Counted from the stretch's first letter, positions 1 to 8,477 are shown. The stretch: 64,000 bases of DNA from an uncultured Mediterraneibacter sp. (GCA_944377745.1 CALWFV010000001.1:62001-126000); one strand, 5' to 3'. Translations and numbers: made by a program. The notes: generated by a model not told the origin, from the sequence alone.

Positions 1-628
1 GTACGGCGTCTGTTATCTGGCGCGGGATCCGGAAGGCCGCCGGGTCGTCTTAAAGAAATTCCGTCCAAAGATCTGGCGGGAAAATTCGGGCGGGAACCAC
101 CATGAGGCAGTGATCCTCTCCGGACTCGACCATCCGGCCATCCCGGAGTTTCTTGGCGTCCTGAACCTCCCCCGGGGCTATTTCTTTATCCTGGAATACA
201 AGCAGGGAACCACATTAAAGGATCTGCTGTTTCACCGCCATACCGAGTTTACCGAAAGCATGATCCTGCGCGTCGGAACACAGCTTCTCGACATTCTCTC
301 CTATATCCACAGCCGCAGCGTAGTACATGGAGATATCAGCATCTCAAATATCGTGGATGATGGCAGACAGACAGCACTCCTGGACTTTGGCCTGGCCAGA
401 TATACAGGCGGGGATCTCTCCGTTGATCTGGATCATTCCTGTTTCGGGAACGTACTGCTCTATCTGTTATATTCCCGCTATCGCGGAAAGAAATTCGGCG
501 CCTGGTATGAAGAGTTAGACCTTTCCGCCGGAAAAACCCTCTTTCTGAAGCGTCTGATGGGACTGGAGGCTCCGTTCTGCGATGACGCGGAAGTAAAGGA
601 GGCGTTCCTGACTTTTTTCTCTGACTAA
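1..628 (+). CDS. Ser/Thr protein kinase-like protein, 5' truncated by window edge
   Basis: The frame is open from base 2 to a TAA at 626-628, so the start lies outside the window. The visible 208 residues form most of a Hanks-type kinase fold. They include VVLKKF (probable ATP-binding Lys), a Glu in HHEAVILSGLDHP (alpha-C), a catalytic loop HGDISISNIV in which Arg of the usual HRD is Gly, and LLDFGLARY carrying the metal-binding DFG. The protein ends soon after the kinase domain, with no PASTA repeats or membrane segment in the visible part. The HGD form of the loop is common in small, divergent bacterial kinases. It should phosphorylate Ser/Thr on an unknown substrate. A GTG at 110 could be mistaken for a start, but the kinase Lys lies upstream of it. 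The gene is followed by a hairpin shared with a convergent gene. Confidence 0.8.
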   Translation, partial: YGVCYLARDPEGRRVVLKKFRPKIWRENSGGNHHEAVILSGLDHPAIPEFLGVLNLPRGYFFILEYKQGTTLKDLLFHRHTEFTESMILRVGTQLLDILSYIHSRSVVHGDISISNIVDDGRQTALLDFGLARYTGGDLSVDLDHSCFGNVLLYLLYSRYRGKKFGAWYEELDLSAGKTLFLKRLMGLEAPFCDDAEVKEAFLTFFSD

Positions 629-681
629 GGGTCCGTTTCCATAAAGGGCCCGGATATAATCAAGCTGTCCGCCGTTGAAAA

Positions 682-712
682 AAAGCTGTGCCGGCTAAAC
701 CGGCACAGCTTT
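682..712. terminator. Bidirectional hairpin terminator
   Basis: Perfect 13-bp inverted repeat AAAGCTGTGCCGG (682-694) and CCGGCACAGCTTT (700-712) with a 5-nt loop, flanked by A and T tracts. It sits between the kinase gene and a convergent small gene and should stop transcription from both sides. Confidence 0.8.
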
Positions 713-730
713 CGCATCCTTTTTATCCTT

Positions 731-955
731 CTAATAATCCGACAACTGGACTTTGATCTTCGGGGGGAGAGGCTTTTTATTTCTCTCTGCTTCTTCTTCG
801 CTGCGGAACATCTGTTTCTCAGTCCTGAAAAGTGTCCCACATATTCCAACACGCTCCAGAAGATAACCTGAACCCTTCCGTCCCACGACTTTCGCCATGA
901 TTATCTTATTTTCTTCATCCAGGATATAACAGGAGTCACCTCGAATATATGGCAT
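731..955 (-). CDS. Small hypothetical protein (74 aa)
   Basis: A 74-residue protein starting MPYIRGDSCYILDEENK with GGAAGGTGATGCAGT ahead of the ATG, a reasonable ribosome site. It looks soluble, basic in the second half (PLPPKIKVQ), with two Cys and no clear motif. The beginning resembles a short beta-rich fold (SCYILDEENKIIMAKVVGRKGSGYLLER). It lies 48 nt downstream of the P-type ATPase gene on the same strand and may be cotranscribed with it. I do not recognise the family. Confidence 0.6.
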   Translation of the reverse strand: MPYIRGDSCYILDEENKIIMAKVVGRKGSGYLLERVGICGTLFRTEKQMFRSEEEAERNKKPLPPKIKVQLSDY

Positions 956-1003
956 ACTGCATCACCTTCCTCTATGATACAATAGCAAATATGCGCCTGT
1001 TTT

Positions 1004-3094
1004 TCAAGAGCAGACTTCATCGGGCAGCAAACTGCCCATGCTTTTCAGGCTGATAGCCAGGGTCGAGGTATTGTGGAGCAGGGCTGACGTTGTAGGCTGG
1101 ATCACTCCTGCAACCCCCAGTAGAATGAGTGCGGAATTGATTCCCACAATCCCTCTGTAATTGCGATGGATCCGCTTCATCATCCCATCAGACAGCCTCT
1201 TCAGTGTCACAATCTCTCTCAGGTCATCCGCTGCGATAGTAATATCTGCGATCTCCCGGGCAATCTCCGCACCGTCGCTGACAGCAATCCCTGCGTCAGC
1301 CGCAGAAAGCGCAGGTGAGTCATTGATGCCATCACCAATCATAATGACCTTTCTTCCTGCCGCTTTCTCCCGCTCGATAAATCCCGCCTTATCTTCCGGC
1401 AGGACTTCCGCGTAATATTCATCCACACCTACTTTCCGGGCGATCGCCGCTGCAGTTCTCCCACTATCCCCCGTCATCATGACGATCTTCGAGATCCCTT
1501 CCGCGCGCAGTTCCTTCACCATCTCTCCCGCCTCTTCCCGAAGCGGGTCTTCGATGCAGATGACCGCAGTCAGTTCGTGATCGACAGCAAGATACAAGTG
1601 GGAATATTCTGTTGGAAGGTGCTCGAACCGCTCCTGATATTCAGGGCGAATCCGGCATCCCTCGTCTTCAAATACAAAATGACTGCTTCCGATCACAACT
1701 TTTCTGCTGTCAATATAGGACGAAATCCCATGAGCGACGACATACTCTACTTTCGAGTGCATTTCCTCATGAGAAAGCTTCCGTTTCTTCGCCGCGTCCA
1801 CTACTGCCTTTGCCATGGAATGGGGAAAATGTTCCTCCAGACATGCCGCGATCCGGAGACACTCTTCCTCCGGACAGTCTCCAAACGTAACGACATTCTT
1901 TACGGTAGGTTTTGCCTTTGTGAGGGTTCCCGTCTTGTCAAACACGATCGTGTCCGCCTCGGCTACCGCCTCCAGAAATTTTCCACCCTTCACAGTGATA
2001 TTCCTCTGTCCGGCCTCCCTGATCGCGGACAGGACAGAGATCGGCATGGCAAGTTTCAGTGCGCAGGAAAAATCTACCATAAGAACAGACAGCGCTTTCG
2101 TGATATTTCTGGTGAGAAGCCATACAAGCCCTGTTCCCATCAGTGTGTAGGGAACAAGCCTGTCAGCCAGGTGTTCCGCCCGGCTCTCAACAGAAGATTT
2201 CAGTTTCTCGGAATCTTCGATCATGGTAACAATCTTTTCAAATCGCGTGGAACCGGAAACCGCCTTCACAAAAATCTTCAGCTCTCCTTCCTCCAGAACA
2301 GTCCCCGCATACACAGACTGTCCCGCGGTCCTTCGCACAGGCATAGATTCTCCCGTGAGAGATGCCTGATTGACCATTCCCTCTCCTGAGGACACCTCGC
2401 CGTCAAAGGGAATCACATTCCCCATATGGACCACGACCGTATCTCCGGGCCTGATCTCCGAAGCCTTTACCAGGACCTCCTGATCTTCTCGCTCAAGCCA
2501 TACTTTCTTTATGTTCAGTGACATGCTGCGCGCCAGATCTCCAACAGATTTCTTGTGAGTCCACTCTTCCAGTATCTCGCCTACGCCCAGAAGGAACATG
2601 ACAGATCCCGCCGTATTGATATCTCCCCTCAGCACGGACACCCCGATTGCCGTGGCGTCCAGTACAGGCACTTCGATCTTCCCCTGCTTCAGGCATCGGA
2701 TACCCTGCCAGATATACTTTATCGATCTCAGAACTGTGTACACCGCCCTTACAGGATAAGGCAGAAACAGTTTACTGCCGTAATGGAGCACAACCTTTGT
2801 GATCAGTCTCTCCTTATATTCTGTGTTCAGCCGGCGGCCGGAACTTGCGGATACGTTTTCCGGCACCTCCACCTCACTGTAACAGAACTTTTTGAGCAGC
2901 ATGATCAGATCTTCCCGTTCTCCCGTATAGCAGATAACAGCGTCTGCGGTGCGTTCATATACTTTGACGCTCGTTATGTTCTCCTGCTTTTCAAGAAACC
3001 AGGAAAGAGTATCCGCCTCCGCACATGTCATCCTACTCTGAACGGCATGGATACGGAGGCGGCCTTTTAATTCATGCTTTATGATAAATTTCAT
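1004..3094 (-). CDS. P1B-type metal-transporting ATPase
   Basis: A 696-residue heavy-metal P-type ATPase. Seen in order: an N-terminal ferredoxin-like HMA_2-type domain without CxxC (about 1-75), membrane segments from about 110-175, actuator loop with TGES (248-251), TM6 with FSCALKLAMP (342-351), phosphorylation site DKTGT (386-390), HFPHSMAKA as the HP-type nucleotide-binding motif (about 423), and GDGINDSP in the hinge. The TM6 metal site is unusual: SCA replaces the CPC or SPC of classical P1B pumps, so substrate cannot be assigned. Efflux of a divalent metal such as Mn, Fe or Zn is possible from the family. It is the last of a three-gene set, 6 nt after the DUF6110-like gene, with a metal-type operator upstream of the set. 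The iron operon close by makes iron or manganese worth testing. Confidence 0.88.
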   Translation of the reverse strand: MKFIIKHELKGRLRIHAVQSRMTCAEADTLSWFLEKQENITSVKVYERTADAVICYTGEREDLIMLLKKFCYSEVEVPENVSASSGRRLNTEYKERLITKVVLHYGSKLFLPYPVRAVYTVLRSIKYIWQGIRCLKQGKIEVPVLDATAIGVSVLRGDINTAGSVMFLLGVGEILEEWTHKKSVGDLARSMSLNIKKVWLEREDQEVLVKASEIRPGDTVVVHMGNVIPFDGEVSSGEGMVNQASLTGESMPVRRTAGQSVYAGTVLEEGELKIFVKAVSGSTRFEKIVTMIEDSEKLKSSVESRAEHLADRLVPYTLMGTGLVWLLTRNITKALSVLMVDFSCALKLAMPISVLSAIREAGQRNITVKGGKFLEAVAEADTIVFDKTGTLTKAKPTVKNVVTFGDCPEEECLRIAACLEEHFPHSMAKAVVDAAKKRKLSHEEMHSKVEYVVAHGISSYIDSRKVVIGSSHFVFEDEGCRIRPEYQERFEHLPTEYSHLYLAVDHELTAVICIEDPLREEAGEMVKELRAEGISKIVMMTGDSGRTAAAIARKVGVDEYYAEVLPEDKAGFIEREKAAGRKVIMIGDGINDSPALSAADAGIAVSDGAEIAREIADITIAADDLREIVTLKRLSDGMMKRIHRNYRGIVGINSALILLGVAGVIQPTTSALLHNTSTLAISLKSMGSLLPDEVCS

Positions 3095-3100
3095 AGCCGG

Positions 3101-3406
3101 CTATTCTGCTTCTTTCAATTCGTCCGCACCGGCATTTACTTCTGCATTTTCTTCCACATTCGCAGCCTCCTGAGCCGCTCTCTCTTCATTGATCTGCTGA
3201 GCCTCCGCAAGGATATCCTCCGCATTCTCCTGAACTGTCGTTGCCGTTTTCATAACGCACTCCTTCGCCCTTAAAACAGCCGCTGTACAGTTCGTGTAAA
3301 CTTTCTTTGCATCCTTGCTTGAGAGGATCTTGAGCCCTGCTGTTCCAAACAGAACACCTCCCGCAAAGATTCCGAGTCTTTTCAGTTTAAAAATGTCCAT
3401 CATCAT
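3101..3406 (-). CDS. DUF6110-like small membrane-associated protein
   Basis: A 101-residue protein. Residues about 9-28 (GIFAGGVLFGTAGLKILSSK) form one Gly-rich hydrophobic segment, followed by an amphipathic helix and an acidic Glu/Ala-rich tail. One Cys pair is present (NCTAAVLRAKEC). This pattern matches, as far as I recall, the DUF6110 family, which accompanies P1B ATPases in Clostridia. The start is the first of three ATG codons, 7 nt after AGGAGG. It lies immediately upstream of the ATPase gene and downstream of a 26-codon gene, so a helper or metal-buffering role for the pump is inferred. Function is not established. Confidence 0.7.
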   Translation of the reverse strand: MMMDIFKLKRLGIFAGGVLFGTAGLKILSSKDAKKVYTNCTAAVLRAKECVMKTATTVQENAEDILAEAQQINEERAAQEAANVEENAEVNAGADELKEAE

Positions 3407-3419
3407 GATTACCTCCTGT

Positions 3420-3500
3420 CTATTTGTGTTTGTAGCCTGTATAAAATACCATCACGAAGCAAAAGACCGCAGCCCATGCCCAGAATCTATGCTGTTTCAT
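3420..3500 (-). CDS. 26-residue single-TM peptide in the metal operon
   Basis: An 81-nt ORF (ATG at 3498-3500, TAG at 3420-3422) preceded by GGAAGTGGTGAGGT. The product begins MKQHRFWAWAAV, continues as a hydrophobic helix (about residues 7-20) and ends GYKHK. This is a typical one-pass micro-protein with positive residues at both ends. The ending TGYKHK is one I associate with small DUF6219-type proteins of Clostridia, but that is from memory. It lies between the promoter at 3552-3581 and the DUF6110-like gene, all on the minus strand, so it is probably the first gene of the ATPase operon. Confidence 0.65.
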   Translation of the reverse strand: MKQHRFWAWAAVFCFVMVFYTGYKHK

Positions 3501-3529
3501 ACCTCACCACTTCCTTATATTAAATATAT

Positions 3530-3581
3530 GTAAACTTCTGTTTACTGACATATCATAGCAACACTAATTTAAGATAGTCAA
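3530..3581 (-). promoter_or_regulatory. Promoter and palindromic operator of the metal ATPase operon
   Basis: Read on the minus strand, TTGACT (3576-3581) and TATGAT (3552-3557) are separated by 18 nt. Just downstream lies the inverted repeat GTAAAC-N4-GTTTAC (3530-3545). The operator lies at about the start of transcription, a position typical of a repressor. Which regulator binds is unknown. Confidence 0.55.
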
Positions 3582-3659
3582 TTCTAACAGATTCTACTGA
3601 TAAATATTATCACTATTGTTACAATTTCAGCATATTACACCACTTACATATAAAAAAAT

Positions 3660-3684
3660 AAGGACCCTGCCGCACAGGATCCTT
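3660..3684 (-). terminator. Terminator of the DeoR regulator gene
   Basis: Stem AAGGACCCTG (3660-3669) / CAGGATCCTT (3675-3684), 10 bp with one wobble on the minus strand, followed there by ATTTTTTTAT. Confidence 0.8.
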
Positions 3685-3714
3685 CACATGGTTAACTGTC
3701 TAAAAAAATCTCAT

Positions 3715-4458
3715 CTATTCTGCCACAATAATATTATCAGTATTCTTCAATTCCTCCGGAATTCGATCGGTTATAACCGACGCCGACAGGAACTCTCCGA
3801 AACTCACCGGACTTGTCTGCTGGAACTTGGTGCTGTCGCAGAGCACGTATCTTTGCTGCGTATGCCGCATGGCGCATTCTTTGATCATGGCCTCATTGAT
3901 ATCCGGAGTGGTAAAACCTGAAAGCTCACTGACCCCGTTTGTGCCCCAGAACCCTTTCGTAAAATTGTATTTCTGGAGCGCCGCATATGCCTCATTCCCG
4001 ACGCTGGCCTCCGTCGCAGCCTTCAGCTCTCCGCCTATAAGTATGACCCGAAAGCCGTTCTCCGAAAGCTTCAGCGCATGGGACACCGCGTTTGTCACAA
4101 ACGTTACCGACCGCTCCTGAAGAAAAGGGATCATATATCCTGTCGTTGTCCCCGCATCCAGGTAGACAAAATCTCCCGCCGCAATCAGAGAAGCCGCATA
4201 TCTGGCAATGCGTACCTTCTGCTCCCTGTTCTGTTCTTTTCGCAGGGCGACCTTTTCATCTTTCGTGGCAAGTCTGCTCTCCTTCTGCACTGCCCCGCCG
4301 AACACTTTTATCAGAGCCCCTTTCTTATGGAGCGTGTTCAGGTCTCTTCGTATCGTGGATTCTGACGCACGGAACTTTTCCGTCAGTTCCTGCACTGTCA
4401 CACTCCCCTTCTCTTCCAGCATCTGCAGTATCTCATCCTGTCTTGTTTCTGTCAGCAT
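3715..4458 (-). CDS. fruR: DeoR-family transcriptional repressor, probably FruR
   Basis: A 247-residue DeoR/GlpR-type regulator. An N-terminal winged helix-turn-helix is followed by RRDLNTLHKKGALIKVFGGA (about 37-56), the family signature. The C-terminal half is the DeoRC sugar-phosphate sensor, with VYLDAGTTTGYMIPFL and NAVSHALKL. The ATG is preceded by GAGGGAAAG. It is the last gene after fruK and fruA, so fructose-1-phosphate is the likely inducer, as in other fruRKA systems. ATGAA/TTCAT half-sites upstream of fruK at 7586-7610 are its probable target. It is separated from fruA by two hairpins, so its expression may be partly uncoupled. Confidence 0.85.
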   Translation of the reverse strand: MLTETRQDEILQMLEEKGSVTVQELTEKFRASESTIRRDLNTLHKKGALIKVFGGAVQKESRLATKDEKVALRKEQNREQKVRIARYAASLIAAGDFVYLDAGTTTGYMIPFLQERSVTFVTNAVSHALKLSENGFRVILIGGELKAATEASVGNEAYAALQKYNFTKGFWGTNGVSELSGFTTPDINEAMIKECAMRHTQQRYVLCDSTKFQQTSPVSFGEFLSASVITDRIPEELKNTDNIIVAE

Positions 4459-4485
4459 TTTCTTTCCCTCCGCGAAGCAGTTCTG

Positions 4486-4522
4486 AAAAGAAAAGCGGAT
4501 TCCGGGAATCCGCTTTTCTTTT
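4486..4522 (-). terminator. Strong hairpin directly upstream of the DeoR gene
   Basis: Perfect 17-bp inverted repeat, arms 4486-4502 and 4506-4522, loop of 3 nt, ending on the minus strand in CTTTTCTTTT. It lies only 27 nt before the DeoR ATG, so it either ends the fruKA message or attenuates read-through into the regulator gene. Confidence 0.8.
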
Positions 4523-4584
4523 ATTCATATTTTACCTCGAAACCTCTGCTTCGGCAAGCAGTTCCGTTTCTTCCGTAAGCAATA

Positions 4585-4617
4585 CAGCCCCCGGATCCAT
4601 ACGGATCCGGAGGCTGT
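4585..4617 (-). terminator. Hairpin downstream of fruA
   Basis: Near-perfect inverted repeat around GGATCCATACGGATCC with arms continuing into CAGCCCCC / GGAGGCTG. The U-tract is weak, so processing or 3'-end protection is as likely as termination. It is the first of two hairpins in this gap. Confidence 0.6.
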
Positions 4618-4624
4618 TCTGTTA

Positions 4625-6541
4625 TTATTCCTGAATCTTTTTCTTCAGCACCCCGAGAAGCAGCGCGCCGACAGCTGTCCCTGCAGCCAGAGCGACAAGG
4701 TACATCAGCGGATTTGACACCACCGGGAATACAAAGATTCCGCCGTGGGGAGCCATCAGCGTGCACCCGAACGCCATGGAAAGAGTGCCTGCCAGAGCTG
4801 ACCCGACAATGCATGACGGCAGTACATGCAGCGGATCTGATGCCGCGAAGGGGATCGCACCTTCTGTGATAAATGCAAGTCCCATGATAAAGTTGACCGG
4901 TCCAGACTCTCTCTCCTGCTTTGTAAATTTATTCTTAAAGAGAAGCGTTGCAAGGGCGATCGCACAAGGTGGCACCATACCGCCTACCATAACGGCTGCC
5001 ATAATATCATAGTTTCCTGCAGCAATGGATGCTGTCCCGAATACATATGCGGCTTTGTTGAACGGACCGCCCATATCAATCGACATCATCCCCGCCACGA
5101 TGATCCCCAGCAGGATCTTGCTGCTTCCGCTCATATTTGTAAGCGCTGTATTCAATGCCGTATTCAGCGCGCCGATGGGAGGTTCCACAATATACAGCAT
5201 GATCAGTCCGATCAGCAGGATCCCGAATACGGGATAGAGGAGAACCGGCGCGATCTTCTCGATCGACTCAGGAAGAACGCTGAACACTTTGCGGAGCAGC
5301 AGAACCAGATATCCGGCAATAAATCCGGCCAGCAGGGCGCCAAGAAATCCGGAATGTCCGTTTGCCGCGATCATTCCTCCCACAAATCCCACTGCGAGAG
5401 CCGGCCTGTCGCCGATGCTCATGGCAATAAACCCGGCGAGTACAGGCAGCATAAATCCAAACGCGAGATCACCGATTCCTTTCAGAGCAGCGGCCACCGG
5501 AGTGATCGTACCAAAGCTGGCTCTGGCCTCATCCGAAAGCGAATTCACATCAACCCCAAGTCCATCGATCAGGAAGGCGAGCGCGATCAGGATACCACCT
5601 CCGACAACGAAGGGAAGCATATGGGAAACGCCGTTCATAAGCTGCGTATAGATCTTGTGTCCCGCGCCTCCGGATGCCCCCTTCTCTTTTTCTGCGGCAG
5701 GATGATCCGCGCGATACACTGGGGCATCTCCGTTCATTGCCCTCTGAACCAGCTCATCTGCTTTGCTGATCCCGTCTGTTACAGGACATTCGATCAGTTT
5801 TTTCCCGTCAAACCGATCCATGGGTACCTTTGCATCAGCGGCGATAATGATACAGTCCGCATCTTTGATTTCCTGATCCGTAAGTACATTTTTTGCGCCT
5901 CCGGATCCCCGCGTTTCCACCTTCACGAAGCATCCTGCAGCCTTTGCCGCTTTCTCGATTCCTTCCGCAGCCATATACGTATGGGCGATCCCCGTAGGAC
6001 AGGATGTAACGGCGAGGATACGGCATATTTTTGTCGATGTGTCAGCTTCCGTCTGAGCCGCCAGCTGATCGTCTACATCCGGCTTTTCCTGATCCGCCTT
6101 ATCGATTACATCCAGAAACTCATCCACATCAGCCGCATTTTTCAGATCTTCCACGAATTTTTCATCCATGAGAAGCATGGAAAGCTTGCTCAATACATCA
6201 AGGTGTACATTATCTTTTGTGTTTGGCGCGGCGATCAGAAAAATAAGATGGACCGGCTCACCGTCCAGTGAATCAAAATCCACACCATTCTTTACGACCA
6301 TAGCCGCCAGTCCCGGACGGATAACCGCATCGCATTTTCCGTGCGGGATCGCGATCCCTTCCCCGATTCCTGTAGTACCTTCCTCCTCCCGGTGATATAC
6401 CTCTTCTCTATATGCCTTCTCATCCCTGATCTTTCCGCTTTTCACCATCAGGGCGACCATCTGATCCAGCGCTTCCTTTTTTGAAGACGGCGCGCCGTAC
6501 AGTGAAATACTCCTTCTGTCGAGCAGTTCCGTAATTTTCAT
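4625..6541 (-). CDS. fruA: PTS fructose transporter EIIABC
   Basis: A 638-residue fused phosphotransferase permease that imports fructose and delivers fructose-1-phosphate to the cytoplasm. EIIA comes first, with phospho-His67 in GIAIPHGKC. EIIB follows, with phospho-Cys181 in AVTSCPTGIAHTYMAAE. The membrane EIIC occupies about 290-630, with many hydrophobic segments and the Gly-rich SHMLPFVVGGGILIALAF. The order A-B-C and the length fit the Clostridia/Bacilli fructose group. It starts 42 nt after fruK and is probably cotranscribed with it. The C-terminus LGVLKKKIQE is complete. Confidence 0.95.
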   Translation of the reverse strand: MKITELLDRRSISLYGAPSSKKEALDQMVALMVKSGKIRDEKAYREEVYHREEEGTTGIGEGIAIPHGKCDAVIRPGLAAMVVKNGVDFDSLDGEPVHLIFLIAAPNTKDNVHLDVLSKLSMLLMDEKFVEDLKNAADVDEFLDVIDKADQEKPDVDDQLAAQTEADTSTKICRILAVTSCPTGIAHTYMAAEGIEKAAKAAGCFVKVETRGSGGAKNVLTDQEIKDADCIIIAADAKVPMDRFDGKKLIECPVTDGISKADELVQRAMNGDAPVYRADHPAAEKEKGASGGAGHKIYTQLMNGVSHMLPFVVGGGILIALAFLIDGLGVDVNSLSDEARASFGTITPVAAALKGIGDLAFGFMLPVLAGFIAMSIGDRPALAVGFVGGMIAANGHSGFLGALLAGFIAGYLVLLLRKVFSVLPESIEKIAPVLLYPVFGILLIGLIMLYIVEPPIGALNTALNTALTNMSGSSKILLGIIVAGMMSIDMGGPFNKAAYVFGTASIAAGNYDIMAAVMVGGMVPPCAIALATLLFKNKFTKQERESGPVNFIMGLAFITEGAIPFAASDPLHVLPSCIVGSALAGTLSMAFGCTLMAPHGGIFVFPVVSNPLMYLVALAAGTAVGALLLGVLKKKIQE

Positions 6542-6583
6542 CTTACTTTCCTTCCTTTCGCAACTTATTTCTGTCGATCACTT

Positions 6584-7486
6584 TTACAGTTTTTCATAAA
6601 GTGTTCTGATCTCCTCTTCTGTTGCCAGAAGCTCCGAGAATGCGCTGGCGCTTCCCGCCGCGACCCCCATCTTAAATGCATGTCCGTAATCTTTCTTCTC
6701 CGTCCACCCCGCAATAAATCCTGCCACCATGGAATCGCCGGATCCGACAGCGTTCACCAGCCTTCCTTCCGGGACAGGGAGCATATGAACCTGATGTCCG
6801 GCGTCCAGCAGCACGGCTCCCTTTCCTCCCATGGAGACGAGCACATTCTTCGCGCCTTTCTCCTGAAGCTGGCGGGCATACGGGATGACATCCTCCCTCT
6901 CTTTCAGAGTAACCCCGAAAACCTCTCCAAGTTCATGATGATTGGGTTTGATCAGGAACGGATGATACGCAAGGACATTGAGCAGCAGATCTTTCGTTGC
7001 GTCCACCACAAAAGTAATACCTCTGTCCTGAAGTCCTGCCAGGATATCACTGTAAATCGAATCCGGCATACTGGACGGGATGCTCCCAGCCAGCACCAGC
7101 GTATCCCCCTCTCTAAGTTTCTCCAGTTTCTGCATCAGAGCTTCAATGGCATCGCTGCCGATAACCGGTCCCTGTCCGTTGATCTCTGTTCCGTCAAATT
7201 CCTTCATCTTCACATTGATTCTTGAGAATCCGTTATCCACTTCGATGAATTCACTCCGAAACCCAAGTTCGTCTACTCTTCTCCGAATCTCCGCTCCTGT
7301 GAAACCTGCAGTGAAGCCAAGAGCCGTGCTCTCTATCCCCAGATTTTTCAGGACAGTGGAAACATTTATTCCTTTCCCTCCCGGCAGAATCCTCTCCGAT
7401 ACAGTCCGGTTTGTATTCCCCAGTTTGAATCCCTCGGTTTCGACGATATAGTCCAGTGAAGGATTAAATGTAACTGTATAGATCAT
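6584..7486 (-). CDS. fruK: 1-phosphofructokinase
   Basis: A 300-residue PfkB-family kinase that converts fructose-1-phosphate to fructose-1,6-bisphosphate. The start is the ATG at 7484-7486 (MIYTVTFNPSLDY), because GAGGAGGTAAAG lies just upstream and the 19 extra codons of the longer frame precede that site. Seen: substrate-binding GGKGINVS near residue 37, and the PfkB signature near the C-terminus, NAVGSGDSMVAGF, with catalytic Asp in GSGDS. It heads the fructose operon, upstream of fruA. Confidence 0.95.
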   Translation of the reverse strand: MIYTVTFNPSLDYIVETEGFKLGNTNRTVSERILPGGKGINVSTVLKNLGIESTALGFTAGFTGAEIRRRVDELGFRSEFIEVDNGFSRINVKMKEFDGTEINGQGPVIGSDAIEALMQKLEKLREGDTLVLAGSIPSSMPDSIYSDILAGLQDRGITFVVDATKDLLLNVLAYHPFLIKPNHHELGEVFGVTLKEREDVIPYARQLQEKGAKNVLVSMGGKGAVLLDAGHQVHMLPVPEGRLVNAVGSGDSMVAGFIAGWTEKKDYGHAFKMGVAAGSASAFSELLATEEEIRTLYEKL

Positions 7487-7514
7487 CTTTGCTTTACCTC
7501 CTCTTGATGATTTC

Positions 7515-7610
7515 ATTATATATTCATATTCTTTCAAATTCAATCATAATAATTCACAAAATTAAGATGTATTTTTTAGTTATAATTCATAATCGTTCAT
7601 TTTCATTCAT
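7515..7610 (-). promoter_or_regulatory. fruK promoter with DeoR-type half-sites
   Basis: On the minus strand TTGAAT (7538-7543), 17 nt, TATAAT (7515-7520). Upstream, TTCAT (ATGAA on the transcribed-direction strand) recurs at 7586, 7596, 7602 and 7606, close to a 10-nt spacing, the arrangement expected for a DeoR-family repressor such as the one at 3715-4458. Confidence 0.65.
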
Positions 7611-7625
7611 AAAACAGCAAAAAAC

Positions 7626-7650
7626 AACCGGACCTCAAAATAGTCCGGTT
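7626..7650 (-). terminator. fur terminator
   Basis: AACCGGA / TCCGGTT stem (7626-7632, 7644-7650) that runs into the fur stop codon, followed on the minus strand by GTTTTTTGCTGTTTT. Confidence 0.7.
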
Positions 7651-8072
7651 CATATTTCCGCAGATCCCTGAGAAGGATTCTGCACCTCGATCTTTGCAAC
7701 TTTCTGATCTTTCAGATAGCCGCATCTCTTAAGTCCTTCCTGGATCACCATGTTCCATCTGCCAGGGGAAAGATGATACGTAGTATCGTCATCCAAAACG
7801 ATCACACAGCCGCATTCCGGCTGGCAGTCTTCAGAGCACTCCACCTTATACATGTTCTTACGGCTGATCGCTCCGATTTCCTCCAGCGCATTGATCATGC
7901 GGTACACTGTTGCCACACCGATCTTCTCGCCACACTTTGACGCTTTGTAAAAGATCTCCTTGCAGCTTGAACAGTCATTCTCCAGGATGATATCGATCAG
8001 CATCCTGCGCTGCTTTGTAATGCGGCATCCGTTTTCTTTTAATCTTTCGATAATCTGTTCTTTCTTACTCAC
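7650..8072 (-). CDS. fur: Fur-family ferric uptake regulator
   Basis: A 140-residue Fur-type repressor. The N-terminal winged helix carries RITKQRRMLIDIILE and VATVYRMINALEEIGAI (about 54-70), the family's DNA-recognition region. The C-terminal part has a Cys-rich stretch (CSEDCQPECGC) where metal-binding residues of Fur homologues lie, and only one His (TTYHLSPG), which is atypical for the metal site. It is the last gene of feoA-feoB-feoX1-feoX2-fur, 30 nt after the second HMA protein, so an iron-dependent feedback on the operon is likely. PerR or Zur specificity cannot be excluded from sequence. Confidence 0.82.
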   Translation of the reverse strand: MSKKEQIIERLKENGCRITKQRRMLIDIILENDCSSCKEIFYKASKCGEKIGVATVYRMINALEEIGAISRKNMYKVECSEDCQPECGCVIVLDDDTTYHLSPGRWNMVIQEGLKRCGYLKDQKVAKIEVQNPSQGSAEI

Positions 8073-8102
8073 ACCAGCCTCCCGTCAGTCTCTGCTGTCT
8101 TT

Positions 8103-8477
8103 TCAAGAAGCTTTGATGTCCACAACGCCAAAGCCCGCTTCCTCCACCGCATGTCTCAGATCAGCCTCGTCAACCATTCGGTCCATCACGATCTCTGCCC
8201 TGTTTGCATGCAGGCTCACTTTTGCTGAGACGCCGTCGATCCCGTTCAGTGCTCTGGTCACGCTGTTGACACAGTTCTGACAGTGCATTCCGGATATCTC
8301 CATCGTCCGTTTCGCGATCACCGGTCCGTTCAGTTTCTTTTTCTTCGGCTTTTTTGTCCTGACCGTTCCGGAGCCTCCACCGCAGCAGGCTCCCTCCCCC
8401 TTAAAATGTCTGATCGAGCTTTTTATCGCAAAGCTGAGCACTACCACCAGGATAAGTATAATGATCACATTAGCCAT
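8103..8477 (-). CDS. FeoB-associated Cys-rich membrane / HMA fusion protein (copy 2)
   Basis: A 124-residue two-part protein. Residues 1-19 form a membrane helix (VIIILILVVVLSFAI), followed by a Cys/Gly patch (ACCGGGSG) and a KKPKKKK linker, as in FeoB-associated Cys-rich proteins. Residues about 57-124 are a heavy-metal-associated domain with GMHCQNC, the MxCxxC metal site. It is a tandem paralogue of the next gene upstream. The probable role is metal handling at the membrane next to FeoB, either delivering or trapping metal. The family fold is recognised, the fusion's function is not known. Confidence 0.8.
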   Translation of the reverse strand: MANVIIILILVVVLSFAIKSSIRHFKGEGACCGGGSGTVRTKKPKKKKLNGPVIAKRTMEISGMHCQNCVNSVTRALNGIDGVSAKVSLHANRAEIVMDRMVDEADLRHAVEEAGFGVVDIKAS

